From contig NZ_BAAAWE010000001.1 in the NCBI RefSeq assembly GCF_039534915.1, forward strand, positions 4,526,001 through 4,590,000: 64,000 nt of DNA, read 5' to 3'. Made by a program: the position numbers and the translations under genes. Position 1 is the first letter of the stretch, and each line of letters opens with the position of its first letter. The stretch is from Streptomyces roseofulvus. GTDB lineage: Bacteria; Actinomycetota; Actinomycetes; Streptomycetales; Streptomycetaceae. Below are positions 16,244 to 24,875 of the stretch, in pieces. Under the pieces are notes generated by a model, which saw only the letters and a list, made by a program, of their open reading frames with translations, was not told the DNA's origin and did not search any database.

Positions 16244-17232
16244 CCGCCGCCCCCCAGGACGCTCCCGCGCCGCCGACCCCCGCGCCGCTCTCCGGCCGGG
16301 ACGCCTACCGCGCCGAGCTCACCCGGCTCGCCGCCGAGGACCCCGCGGTCGTCTGCCTGGAGGCGGACCTCGGCGGCAAGGGCCACCCCTTCCAGACCGC
16401 CCACCCCGACCGCTTCTTCAACCTCGGCATCGCCGAGGGCGCCATGGTCGACATGGCGACGGGACTCGCGGCGGCCGGCTACAAGCCCTTCGTCAGCACC
16501 TTCGCGCCGTTCGCGGCGCTCAGGGCGGCGGAGAGCCTGAAGCTGACGCTCGGCTACCTCGCCGCGGGCGTCACCGTCGTCGCGCCGTACGCGGGGGTGT
16601 CCGGGGCCTGGTTCGGCACCACCCACCACTGCCTGGAGGACCTCGCGGTCCTGCGGAGCATCCCGGGCGTCACCATCGCCGCGCCCTACGGGGAGGCCGA
16701 GATGCGGGCCGTGGTCAGGGCCGCCGTCCGCTCCGGGAAGCCGCACTACATCCGGACCGGACGCAATGCCGCGTACGCCTCCCTCCCCTGGGACGGCGAG
16801 CGGGACGGCGCCGAACTTCCGCCCGTCCTGTGGGAGTCCCGCTCCGCCGACGACGACGTCTGCCTCGTCTCGGTCGGCGAGGAGGGCACCCGGCTCGCGC
16901 TCGCCGCGCGGCAGGCCCTGCCCGGCGTCTCGCACGCCCACCTGGTCTACGTGGACCACGAGCACCTCGCCCGCTCCGCCGCCGAACTCGGCGCACACCA
17001 CCGGAGGTTCGTCGTGGTCGAGGAGCACCGCGCACAGGGCGGGGCCGCCGAGGCACTGGCCCTGCTGCTGCCCTCCCACGAGGTCACCGGTGTGGCGGCG
17101 GACCGGAGCTGGCCCGCCCGGGGCGGTGACCACGAGGAGGTCATGGCCTCGCTCGGCATCGACCTGCCCGCCGTGTTCGGCGCCGTCCACCGGGCGCGCA
17201 CCCGGGACCGGGCCCTCGCCGCCGCCGTCTGA
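16240..17232 (+). CDS. transketolase, C-terminal subunit
   Basis: This 330-aa protein carries the pyrimidine-binding and C-terminal transketolase domains. FFNLGIAEGAMVDMATGLAAAG contains the glutamate that activates thiamine, followed by FVSTFAPFAALRAAESLK and GVSGAWFGTTHHCLEDLA. It pairs with the upstream subunit, which it overlaps by 4 nt, to give one complete enzyme. It is not a housekeeping transketolase: it is split, about 600 aa in total, and lies inside a biosynthetic operon. Confidence 0.92.
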   Translation: MTAAPQDAPAPPTPAPLSGRDAYRAELTRLAAEDPAVVCLEADLGGKGHPFQTAHPDRFFNLGIAEGAMVDMATGLAAAGYKPFVSTFAPFAALRAAESLKLTLGYLAAGVTVVAPYAGVSGAWFGTTHHCLEDLAVLRSIPGVTIAAPYGEAEMRAVVRAAVRSGKPHYIRTGRNAAYASLPWDGERDGAELPPVLWESRSADDDVCLVSVGEEGTRLALAARQALPGVSHAHLVYVDHEHLARSAAELGAHHRRFVVVEEHRAQGGAAEALALLLPSHEVTGVAADRSWPARGGDHEEVMASLGIDLPAVFGAVHRARTRDRALAAAV

Positions 17233-17279
17233 CGCACCGCCGACCCGGCCGACATCCTTCTCAGAACTCGGGAGTCCCC

Positions 17280-18533
17280 ATGCACATCCTCATGATCGAA
17301 TGCAATCCGAACGGCATCGCCGGCATCGCCGGCGCCCTGGAGCTCGGCCACGAGGTCACCCTCGTCTCGGTCGACCCGGACTTCTACCTCGCCGTCTCCC
17401 CGCTCGCCGAGGCCGCCTACGCCCACCCCGGCTGCCGGGTGGTCAAGAGCGAGCAGGCCTTCTCCATCGACGAGCTGATCGCCCTCGCCACCGAGCTGCA
17501 CGCCGAGCACCCGATCGACGGCGTCACCACCTACAGCGAGTACCACACCGTCCACACCGCCGCCGTCGCCCAGGCGCTCGGCCTGCCGGGCATGAGCATC
17601 GACGGCGCCCGCAACGCCCGCCACAAGCACCTCACCCGCCTCACCCTCGACGGCAAGGGCGTCCGCCAGCCCCGCTTCGCCCACGTCTCCGACGTGACGA
17701 AGGTCGAGGCGGCGGTCCGCGAGGTCGGCTTCCCCTGCGTCGTGAAGCCCTCGGACGGCACGGCCAGCCTCCACGTCCTGCACCTGAGGGACGAGGACGA
17801 CCTCGCCGCCTACCTGGCCGAGCTGGCCGACGTCGTCGACTACGGCCGCGGCGTCGTACGCATCCCGGACATCCTCATCGAGGAGTTCGTGCCCGGTGAG
17901 CTGATCTCCGTCGAGTCCTGCGTGCTCGGCAAGGGGGAGATCGTCAACCTCGGCGTGACGGACCGCCCGCTGAGCGGCTTCCCGTACTTCATCGAGATGG
18001 GCGCCACCTACTTCGACGGCCACCCGCTCCAGGAGGAGCTGTTCGCCACGACCACCAAGGTCCTGGAGGAGCTCGGCATCGACTTCGGCTTCATCCACAC
18101 CGAGTACCTGCTCAGCCCGGACGGCCCGGTCCTGTGCGAGGTCAACGGCCGCCTCGTCGGCGGGATCGTGCCGACCCTGATGGAGATCTCCTCGGGCGTC
18201 GACGCCTATCTCCAGGTCATCCGCCAGGCCCTGGGCGAGCGCCCCGAACTGCCCTTCCCCGGAAGCACCACGGCCGGCGGCCACTGGTTCGGCGCCCCCG
18301 TCGCCGGCACCGTCGAGTCCATCGGCTTCGACGCGCTGTCCGGGGCTCCCGGCTTCCACAGCGCCCAGGCGTACAAGAAGCCGGGCACGGACGTGGCGCG
18401 GCTCTCCACGAGCAACTTCGACTGGATCGGCCACATCATCTTCACCGGCGCCGACCGCGACGAGGTCAACAAGCGCTGCGAGGAGGGCCTGGACCTGATC
18501 GACCTGAGGATGCGCGTCGAGGTGGCCCGATGA
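17280..18533 (+). CDS. ATP-grasp ligase 1
   Basis: This 417-aa ATP-grasp enzyme has an N-terminal pre-ATP-grasp domain (MHILMIECNPNGIAGIAGAL), the ATP-binding strand FPCVVKPSDGTASLHVLHL near 155, and the metal ligands in GPVLCEVNGRLVGGIVPTL near 285. It resembles L-amino-acid ligase and carnosine-synthase-like enzymes, which activate a carboxylate as acyl phosphate and join it to an amine. With no NRPS present it is a candidate for peptide-bond formation on the released amino acid. It is 48 bp from the transketolase and overlaps the next gene (ATGA). Confidence 0.85.
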   Translation: MHILMIECNPNGIAGIAGALELGHEVTLVSVDPDFYLAVSPLAEAAYAHPGCRVVKSEQAFSIDELIALATELHAEHPIDGVTTYSEYHTVHTAAVAQALGLPGMSIDGARNARHKHLTRLTLDGKGVRQPRFAHVSDVTKVEAAVREVGFPCVVKPSDGTASLHVLHLRDEDDLAAYLAELADVVDYGRGVVRIPDILIEEFVPGELISVESCVLGKGEIVNLGVTDRPLSGFPYFIEMGATYFDGHPLQEELFATTTKVLEELGIDFGFIHTEYLLSPDGPVLCEVNGRLVGGIVPTLMEISSGVDAYLQVIRQALGERPELPFPGSTTAGGHWFGAPVAGTVESIGFDALSGAPGFHSAQAYKKPGTDVARLSTSNFDWIGHIIFTGADRDEVNKRCEEGLDLIDLRMRVEVAR

Positions 18534-19870
18534 ACCTCCCGGTCCACCTCACGGTGGAGCCCGGCCGCGTCGTCGAGCACGGGGTGGCCGTCCCGTCCCT
18601 CGACCCCGCCGCCGTGTACGACGTGACCTCCGAGGACGGCGTCTTCACCGCCTTCGAGGCCACCGGCGCGACCCGCACCGGCGCCGAGACCGAACTGTGG
18701 CCCGGCTACACCGAGACCCACGCCCACGTCTCGCTCCCCCCGAACTGGGACGACACGGTCGACGACCCCCGGATCACGGCCCTGCAGTACCTGTACCACG
18801 GGGTCACCCACATCGTGGACATGTTCGGCTTCCCCCTCCTCGCCGAGGGCTGGGAGGCCGGCCGGGCCGCCTCTCCCTGGCCGTACCCCGAGCTCGTGCA
18901 CCCCGGCTACGCGGTGACGGCGGTGACCGACGCGGCCGGACTCACCGGCCACGGCGTCGAGTTCCCGGCCCCGGTCCACCTGATCTCCGTCGAGGCCGAC
19001 CTGGACCACGCGCTGCGCTCCAACGCCGAGCGCGGCGGCACCTTCCTCAAGGTGATGTTCACGGACGGCACCGAGCAGCCCGGCAGCCCGGTCCGCTTCT
19101 CCCGGCTCTCCGAGCGGGTCATGCGGTTCACCGCGAGGATGGCCGCCGAGCGCGGGGTGACGGCGGTCATCGACTGCAACACCCTGGAGGAGACCCGCTT
19201 CGCCTACGCGTGCGGCTTCCGGCTCTTCGCCCACTCGGTCCGCGACCGGACCCTCACCGACGCCGAGTGGGAAGGCCTCAGCGGGGCGCGGTTCGTCTCC
19301 ACCCTCGCCGGACTCCGCTCGATGATCATGACGCGGGAGGACTTCCTCACCGAGTACGGCCGCGAGGGCTTCCGCGAGACCCAGGACCCGTACAACCTGG
19401 CGTTCGTCGAGACGGTCGAGAAGCCCTTCGGCATCGAGTACGGCTGCCAGGAGACCCGGAGCGCCGCCCTCCGCGACATGCGGAACAACGCGCTCGCCGC
19501 GCTCCGCCGGGGCGACCTGCTCATCGGCACCGACGCCGGCAACCTGGGCGCGTACCACGGCTATTCGTTCCTCGGCGAGCTCGACGCCCTGCGCGGCGAC
19601 GACACCGGCCCGGCGCTCGCCGAGGCCCTGCGCCACCAGGCGACCGTCGGCGGCCGCCGCTACTTCGACGAGCTGAGCGGCGACCGCTCCGGCCGCCACC
19701 CGCTCACCGTCGGCGCGCACGCCACCTACAACCTGCACACACCCGGCCGGCCCCTGTCGGCCCTGCCGCTGGCCACCGTCGTCCAGGGCGTCCCCGTCGA
19801 CCGCCCGGCCCTCGCGCGCGCCATCGCGGAGCTCCGCTCGAACGACTCGAAGGGGAAGGCCACCCTGTGA
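18530..19870 (+). CDS. amidohydrolase-superfamily enzyme
   Basis: This 446-aa metal-dependent hydrolase has the N-terminal HxH motif in TETHAHVSLP (about residues 64-66), a possible metal-bridging lysine in FLKVMFTDG, a histidine in RLFAHSVRD, and the catalytic aspartate in LIGTDAGNLGAYHG (about 334). This is the order of imidazolonepropionase/dipeptidase-like amidohydrolases. It may hydrolyse or cyclise an amide or imine in the product, or confer self-protection. It overlaps both neighbours by 4 nt, so it is an integral member of the operon. The substrate is unknown. Confidence 0.8.
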   Translation: MNLPVHLTVEPGRVVEHGVAVPSLDPAAVYDVTSEDGVFTAFEATGATRTGAETELWPGYTETHAHVSLPPNWDDTVDDPRITALQYLYHGVTHIVDMFGFPLLAEGWEAGRAASPWPYPELVHPGYAVTAVTDAAGLTGHGVEFPAPVHLISVEADLDHALRSNAERGGTFLKVMFTDGTEQPGSPVRFSRLSERVMRFTARMAAERGVTAVIDCNTLEETRFAYACGFRLFAHSVRDRTLTDAEWEGLSGARFVSTLAGLRSMIMTREDFLTEYGREGFRETQDPYNLAFVETVEKPFGIEYGCQETRSAALRDMRNNALAALRRGDLLIGTDAGNLGAYHGYSFLGELDALRGDDTGPALAEALRHQATVGGRRYFDELSGDRSGRHPLTVGAHATYNLHTPGRPLSALPLATVVQGVPVDRPALARAIAELRSNDSKGKATL

Positions 19871-21099
19871 CCACCGACCGCCGGCGGGCGCTCATCGGCG
19901 TCAACGCCGGAATCCTGCTCGCCAACACCGGCAGCTTCATCTGGTTCCCCGTCCTCGTCGCCACGCTCGGCGGCACCGGCAGCGGCCTCTGGGCCGGCGT
20001 CGTGATGTGCATGACGTACGTCGGGCGGCTGCTCGCGACCTTCTTCTACGAGGGGATCGCGGCCCGCGCCGGGGTCCGCGGGGCCGTCTTCCTCGGCACC
20101 GCGACCGAGGCCGTCGCCCTGGGGCTGATGGGCTTCGTCGACCAGCTCGCCCTCTACGGCGCGCTGGGATTCCTCATCGGCTTCGGCTCCGGGACCTCCT
20201 TCCCGGGCCTGAAGAACGTGCTCATGGCGTTCCCCGACGCCGAGCGCCCCAAGGCCTTCTCGACCTTCCAGATGTGCGGCCAGGTCGGCCTGTTCGGCGG
20301 AGCCCTGCTCGGCGGTCTCGTCATCGGGTTCGACCTGCGGACCCTCTTCGCCCTGGTCTTCGCCTTCTTCATGGCGTACTGCCTGGTGGCCTCCTTCCTC
20401 ATCCCGAAGGCCGGCTTCGGGGAACCCTCGGCTCCGGCGGACGGCCGGCGCCCCGCGCTGTTCAGCACCGCGGTCTTCCAGGGCATCGAGGTACGCGGCG
20501 CCACCCGCTACTTCCTCCTGTCGGCGGTCTTCTGGTTCCTCTCCATCGGCTTCGTCGTCGGCATCCCCCTCCACATGCAGCGGTACGCGGCCGACTGGGC
20601 CCCCTCCGCGCCCTTCTGGATCACCGGTCTGACCGTGCTCGCGCTGCAGTACCCGGTCTTCACCTTCCTGATCAAGCGGCTGCGCCCGGGTGCCGTCATG
20701 GCCGTGGGCCTGGGCGGGATGACCGTCGCGTTCCTCTCCTTCGGCGCCGGCCGGAGCGTCCCGTGGATCGTCGTCGGCTGTTTCGTCGTCGTCCTGGGCG
20801 AGATCCTCTTCGTGCCCTCCTTCGACATCTGGGTGGCCCGCAAGGTCCCCGAGGAGCGGCTCGCCAAGGCGATGGGCGCCATGCACTTCTTCCGCAGCGC
20901 CGGCAACATGATCGGCTCCCTGTCGGCCGGCGTCCTCTTCGACCTGGCACGGAATACCGGCCTGCCCGGCGCGAATTGGTACGTGACGGCGGCCGTGGCG
21001 GCGGTCTGCGCCGTGGCCTGCCTCGCGGGCCGCGACGAGGAGACGACTCCGGACCCCGCGACGCCCGGCACTCCGGAACGCGAGAAGGCCGCCGCCTGA
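19867..21099 (+). CDS. major facilitator superfamily exporter of the AmCP cluster
   Basis: This 410-aa protein starts at GTG 19867 and has about 12 hydrophobic membrane segments, beginning ALIGVNAGILLANTGSFIWF and including GTSFPGLKNVLMAFPDAERP in the middle. The tail is charged and cytosolic (RDEETTPDPATPGTPEREK). The cluster has no other transporter, so it is the best candidate for product export and self-resistance. It overlaps the amidohydrolase stop. Confidence 0.85.
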   Translation: MTTDRRRALIGVNAGILLANTGSFIWFPVLVATLGGTGSGLWAGVVMCMTYVGRLLATFFYEGIAARAGVRGAVFLGTATEAVALGLMGFVDQLALYGALGFLIGFGSGTSFPGLKNVLMAFPDAERPKAFSTFQMCGQVGLFGGALLGGLVIGFDLRTLFALVFAFFMAYCLVASFLIPKAGFGEPSAPADGRRPALFSTAVFQGIEVRGATRYFLLSAVFWFLSIGFVVGIPLHMQRYAADWAPSAPFWITGLTVLALQYPVFTFLIKRLRPGAVMAVGLGGMTVAFLSFGAGRSVPWIVVGCFVVVLGEILFVPSFDIWVARKVPEERLAKAMGAMHFFRSAGNMIGSLSAGVLFDLARNTGLPGANWYVTAAVAAVCAVACLAGRDEETTPDPATPGTPEREKAAA

Positions 21100-21192
21100 C
21101 CGCCCGTCCCTCCCGGGGCGACGAGCGACAGAAGACCTGGGGTCCGAGGACCCGAGGACCCAAGGAACCAAGGCACCAAGGAGAAGGAACAG

Positions 21193-22179
21193 ATGGCCGA
21201 CATCTGTGTCGTGGGCGGGACCCGTTACTTCGGGAAGATCCTCGTCCGTGAGCTGCTCGACCGGGGGCACCGCGTCACCCTGGTCAACCGGGGCCGCACC
21301 CCGGACCCCTTCGGCGACTCGGTCCGCCGGCTGCGCGCCGACGTCAACCGGCCGGGCGAGCTCACCGAGGCGGTGGCCGGCGAGCGCTTCGACGCCGTCA
21401 TCCACCAGATGTGCTACACGCCGAACGCGGCGGTCGAAGCGGCCCGCGCCTTCGGCGACCGGGCCGGGAAGCTCGTCCTGACCAGCACCATCGAGGTCTA
21501 CAACAGGGACACCTTCCGCTGGAGGATCCCGGCCCCGCCGATCAGCGTCTTCGCCCACGAGGACGAGCTCGACCCCGCCGCGTACGACTACGACACCGAC
21601 CTGCCCTGGCTCGACATGTCGTACCTGGAGGAGAACTACGGCGAGGGCAAGCGGCAGGCCGAGGCCGCGCTCCTCCGGACGGCCCTGGTGCCGGTCCTGG
21701 TGGCCCGCGTCTCCCATGTCCTCGCCGCCGAGGGCGACTTCACCGGCAGGTTCCGCTTCCACCACGACCGGATCGTCTCGGGCGAACCGATCACCGTCCA
21801 CGCGAAGCCCGGCAGGACCTCGCTGGTGCGGGCCGAGGACGCGGCCCGCTTCCTGGCCTGGGCCGCCGTCTCCGACGCGACCGGCACCGTCAACGTCGCC
21901 TCCCCCGACACCGCCGGCCCGCACGACATGATCACGGCTGTGGAACGGGCCACCGGGCTCCGTGCCACCGTCACGGAGAAGGACGACCCGACGGGCGACC
22001 CGGCCCTGTCCCCGTACTCCTTCCCCGTCGACTTCGGGGTGACGACCGACCGGCTCGTCGCCCTCGGCCACCGGTTCCCGCCGATCGCCGAGTGGCTCCC
22101 CGAACTCGCCCGGACCACCGCCGGGGACACCCCGGAAACCCAGCAGGCCCAGCAGGCCCAGGAAGGCAGGGAACAGTGA
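21193..22179 (+). CDS. NAD-dependent epimerase/dehydratase-like SDR
   Basis: This 328-aa extended SDR begins MADICVVGGTRYFGKIL, with the nucleotide-binding GGTRYFG at residues 8-14, the LTSTIEVYN strand and the catalytic YGEGKRQAE pair near 148-156. The C-terminus is a Gln/Ala-rich tail (TQQAQQAQEGREQ). It may oxidise, reduce or epimerise a hydroxyl of the diamino-polyol product. The 93-bp leader before it carries short ACCCAAGG/ACCAAGG repeats and a strong GGAGAAGGAA ribosome binding site, the longest internal gap in the operon. Its stop overlaps the next start (TGATG). Confidence 0.82.
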   Translation: MADICVVGGTRYFGKILVRELLDRGHRVTLVNRGRTPDPFGDSVRRLRADVNRPGELTEAVAGERFDAVIHQMCYTPNAAVEAARAFGDRAGKLVLTSTIEVYNRDTFRWRIPAPPISVFAHEDELDPAAYDYDTDLPWLDMSYLEENYGEGKRQAEAALLRTALVPVLVARVSHVLAAEGDFTGRFRFHHDRIVSGEPITVHAKPGRTSLVRAEDAARFLAWAAVSDATGTVNVASPDTAGPHDMITAVERATGLRATVTEKDDPTGDPALSPYSFPVDFGVTTDRLVALGHRFPPIAEWLPELARTTAGDTPETQQAQQAQEGREQ

Positions 22180-22508
22180 TGTTCGACCTCATCGTCGTCA
22201 TCGACGCCAGGAGCCCCGAGGACATCGCCCCGGTGGCCGACGCCCTCACCCGGATGCGCCCGGTCTGCCTCGCCGAGGAGGGCTGCGTCGGCTGGGAGGC
22301 GTACCAGTCCCACGAGGCGCCCGGCCGGTTCGTCCTCGTCGAGCGCTGGGCCAGCCGCGAGCACTGGGAGCGGCACGGCGACGAGTCCGCCATCCAGGAC
22401 ATCTACCTCCCGGAGATCCTGCCGCGCGTCGAGCGCGAGGTGCACCCGTCCACCCCCCTGGGCCACGCCCCCACCACCCCGACCGCCATCGAAGGAGCGA
22501 CCGCATGA
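22179..22508 (+). CDS. antibiotic biosynthesis monooxygenase (ABM)-domain protein
   Basis: This 109-aa protein has the small ferredoxin-like ABM fold pattern: FDLIVVIDARSPEDIAPVA, GCVGWEAYQSHEAPGRFVLV, then ERWASREHWERHGDE. Such proteins are cofactor-free oxygenases or, often, small isomerases and cyclases. It is coupled at both ends (TGATG and ATGA), which argues for a stoichiometric role in the pathway. The reaction is not predictable. Confidence 0.8.
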   Translation: MFDLIVVIDARSPEDIAPVADALTRMRPVCLAEEGCVGWEAYQSHEAPGRFVLVERWASREHWERHGDESAIQDIYLPEILPRVEREVHPSTPLGHAPTTPTAIEGATA

Positions 22509-23782
22509 CCACCACCCCGCGCCCGCGCCGCATCGCCGTCGTCGGCGGCCGCCCCGCCCCCGTGCACGGCGCCCGCGAGCTCGGCATCGACGTCACCCTG
22601 GTCCACACCGAGGGCCAGTTCGACCGTGCCGAGGCCGAGGAGCACGTCTCCGCGATCCTCACCGGCGACATCACCGACACCGGCGAACTCCTCGCGCTCC
22701 TCCAGCCGTTGCACGAGGAGGACCCCTTCGAGTTCATCCTCACCACCACCGAGCTCGCGGCCGTCCCCGTCGGCGAGGTCAACGCCAAGCTCGGCCTGCC
22801 CGGCACCGACCCCGAGGTCTCCCGGATCATCCAGGACAAGGCACTGACCCGCGCCGCCCTCGACCGCCACGGGCTGAGCCCGGTCCGCCACCGGATCGTC
22901 GAGACCGAGGCCGAAGCGGTCGCGTTCCTGGCGGAGGTCGGCGGCCCCATCGTCCTCAAGCCGGGCAAGGGAGCCGGCAGCCTGCACATCCACCGGGTGG
23001 AGACGCCCGAGGAGGCCGCGGCGGCGGTGCGGGCCGTGGCGGACTTCGGCTACGGGGGCGTCCTCGCCGAGGAGTTCCTCCAGGGCCCGGTCGTCAGCGT
23101 CGAGGCCTTCTCGCACCAGGGCCGGCACGTGGTCCTCGGCATCTGCGAGTACCGGGTGAACGAGCACTTCGTCGAGTGGGAGTGCAGCGTCTCCAGCGAC
23201 CAGGCCGCGCCCTTCCGGGACGAGATCCACGCGGTGACCGCCGGCGTCCTGGACGCGGTCGGCCTCACCGACGGCCCCTCGCACAGCGAGTTCGTCCTCA
23301 CTCCGAACGGCCCGCGCCTCCTGGAGACGCACAACAGGCTCTCGGGCGCCGGCATCCCCGAGATGGTCAACCGCTCCACCGGCTGGGACCCGGCCCGTCT
23401 CTTCCTCACCGTCCCGCTGGGCATCGACCGGCTCCCGGAGGAGGCCCCGGAGCCGGAGCGCGGCGCCGCGATCCGCTTCCTCGACGCGGAAGCGGGAGTG
23501 ATCACCGCGATCAGCGGCGTGGACGAACTGCCGGTCCCGGTCCGCTGGGTCCCGAAGGGCACCACGCCGCCGCACATGATCCCGTACCTGAAGGACTTCA
23601 CCGGCGTCGACGAGGGCGTGGTCCTCGCCAAGCACGTCGGCGACCGCACGGCCTCCATGGACTCCCTCCTCGCCAGCGACAAGGGCTACGTCTTCGCGAC
23701 GGCCCCCACCCGCGCGGCCGCCGTCCGCCGCTGCGAGGACCTGGCGGCGGCCATCCGCTTCCACGTGACGCCCGAGTCCTGA
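22505..23782 (+). CDS. ATP-grasp ligase 2
   Basis: This 425-aa ATP-grasp protein has the ATP-binding segment GGPIVLKPGKGAGSLHIHRV near 142-161, EEFLQGPVVSVEAFSHQG near 190 and the metal site GPRLLETHNRLSGAGIPEM near 272. It is only distantly similar to ligase 1, so the two are not a recent duplication. It resembles BacD-like amino-acid ligases. It is the last gene of the cluster and probably joins a second amino acid or acyl group. ATG 22505 overlaps the ABM stop. Confidence 0.85.
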   Translation: MTTTPRPRRIAVVGGRPAPVHGARELGIDVTLVHTEGQFDRAEAEEHVSAILTGDITDTGELLALLQPLHEEDPFEFILTTTELAAVPVGEVNAKLGLPGTDPEVSRIIQDKALTRAALDRHGLSPVRHRIVETEAEAVAFLAEVGGPIVLKPGKGAGSLHIHRVETPEEAAAAVRAVADFGYGGVLAEEFLQGPVVSVEAFSHQGRHVVLGICEYRVNEHFVEWECSVSSDQAAPFRDEIHAVTAGVLDAVGLTDGPSHSEFVLTPNGPRLLETHNRLSGAGIPEMVNRSTGWDPARLFLTVPLGIDRLPEEAPEPERGAAIRFLDAEAGVITAISGVDELPVPVRWVPKGTTPPHMIPYLKDFTGVDEGVVLAKHVGDRTASMDSLLASDKGYVFATAPTRAAAVRRCEDLAAAIRFHVTPES

Positions 23783-23858
23783 GACGCGAACCCCCTCCCC
23801 CCCCCGACCCCGTCGGCATCACCCTCGACAAGGTGCTCTGCCCGGCGGGGTCCGCGTC

Positions 23859-23891
23859 GTGCCGGGCCGGTCTTCCCGGTCGGCCCCGCAC
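23859..23891. terminator. terminator between the AmCP cluster and the oxidoreductase
   Basis: GTGCCGGGCCG (23859-23869) pairs with CGGCCCCGCAC (23881-23891), with one mismatch in 11 bp and an 11-nt loop. It sits between two convergent genes. Confidence 0.6.
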
Positions 23892-23895
23892 CACG

Positions 23896-24780
23896 TCAGC
23901 GGAGCAGCAGGTCCACCACGCCCGTCAGGTCCTCCGACGGGTCGCCCTCCGCGAGGCGGCGGCGCATGAGGGCGAAGTAGGGGGTGAGGAGTTCCGGGCT
24001 GACGCCCTGGTCGGCGGCGGTGGCGAGGAAGGTGGGGGTGCCGGCCGTCTGCATGCCGAGGTTGCTGACCACGCCGGTGGTGTAGTCGCCGGTCGTCAGC
24101 TGGTCGGCGGTCTGGGCGATGTGGGGGCCGGCCATGGCCGTGAGCCACTCGGTGAGGAGCGGGGCCAGGGCGGTCGGGTCGATGTCCTCCTTGCGGATCA
24201 GGGCGAACGCGTGGGCCGCGCCGGCGAACAGGCCGTACATGGCGCTCAGCAGGGCCACGTCGTGGAGGGCCGCGTGGCCCGGGTCGGTGCCGACGTAGCG
24301 GGTGGCGGCGGGGACGGCGAGGGTCTGTGCGTGGGTCTCGAAGAGGTCCCGGGCGCCGCTGTAGAAGACGTAGCCGCCCGCCTCCGGCACGCCGATCATC
24401 GGCGGGACGGCCATGATGCCGCCGTCCAGGTAGCGCGCGCCGCGGGCCTCGGCCCAGGCGGCCCGGGTCCGGGCCTGGGCCGGGGTCGTCGTGGTCAGGT
24501 TGACGACGTCCTTGCCGGTGAGGTCGCTGGTCTCCAGCGCGGCTTCGACCGAGGCGTCGTCGAGGAGGCAGACGATCACCAGTCCGTTCGCGGCGACCGC
24601 CTCGGCGGCGGTCGCGGCGACCGCCGCGCCGTCCGCCGCCAGCGGCTCGGCCCGGGCGGCGGTGCGGTTCCAGACGGTGAGCGGGTGGCCGGCGGCGAGC
24701 CAGGCGCGGGCGAGGGCGGTGCCCATCGCGCCGAGGCCGAGGAGGGTGACGGGGGTCTGGGGCAGGGGGTTCGCTGTCAT
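23896..24780 (-). CDS. NAD(P)-dependent beta-hydroxyacid dehydrogenase/imine reductase-like
   Basis: This 294-aa protein has the Rossmann motif VTLLGLGAMGTALARAWLAAG (GLGAMG at about residues 15-20), then a helical C-terminal domain of the 6-phosphogluconate dehydrogenase fold (GHAALHDVALLSAMYGLFAGA). The usual catalytic lysine of hydroxyacid dehydrogenases is not evident there, which points to the imine-reductase-like branch. ATG 24780 is used instead of an upstream in-frame start. It is divergent from an HxlR-type regulator that probably controls it. It converges on the AmCP cluster and is probably not part of it. Confidence 0.82.
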   Translation of the reverse strand: MTANPLPQTPVTLLGLGAMGTALARAWLAAGHPLTVWNRTAARAEPLAADGAAVAATAAEAVAANGLVIVCLLDDASVEAALETSDLTGKDVVNLTTTTPAQARTRAAWAEARGARYLDGGIMAVPPMIGVPEAGGYVFYSGARDLFETHAQTLAVPAATRYVGTDPGHAALHDVALLSAMYGLFAGAAHAFALIRKEDIDPTALAPLLTEWLTAMAGPHIAQTADQLTTGDYTTGVVSNLGMQTAGTPTFLATAADQGVSPELLTPYFALMRRRLAEGDPSEDLTGVVDLLLR

Positions 24781-24819
24781 GCCTCCAAGGCTGTGGCAGG
24801 GCTCTGACCTGCTCAAGTA

Positions 24820-24835
24820 CCCACTTCGGAGTGGG
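24820..24835. promoter_or_regulatory. palindrome in the oxidoreductase/HxlR divergent promoter
   Basis: CCCACT-TCGG-AGTGGG is a perfect inverted repeat midway between the two divergent starts. It is a good candidate operator for the adjacent HxlR-type protein, by position only. Confidence 0.5.
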
Positions 24836-24875
24836 TGGTTACCCTGGGGTGAGCGAGCAGGTCAGGAGGGTGCAC

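Larger units (their letters stand above)
8931..23782 (+). other. amino-group carrier protein (AmCP) biosynthetic gene cluster
   Basis: Fifteen plus-strand genes, most overlapping by 1-8 nt, encode carrier, loading, kinase, reductase, transketolase, aminotransferase and release functions, plus ATP-grasp ligases, tailoring enzymes and an exporter. The LysW/X/Y/Z/K set with a split transketolase matches the established AmCP route to diamino-dihydroxy-heptanoate-type amino acids (vazabitide A and relatives), not lysine or arginine formation. No NRPS, PKS or adenylation-domain gene is present. The product is unknown. Confidence 0.85.
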
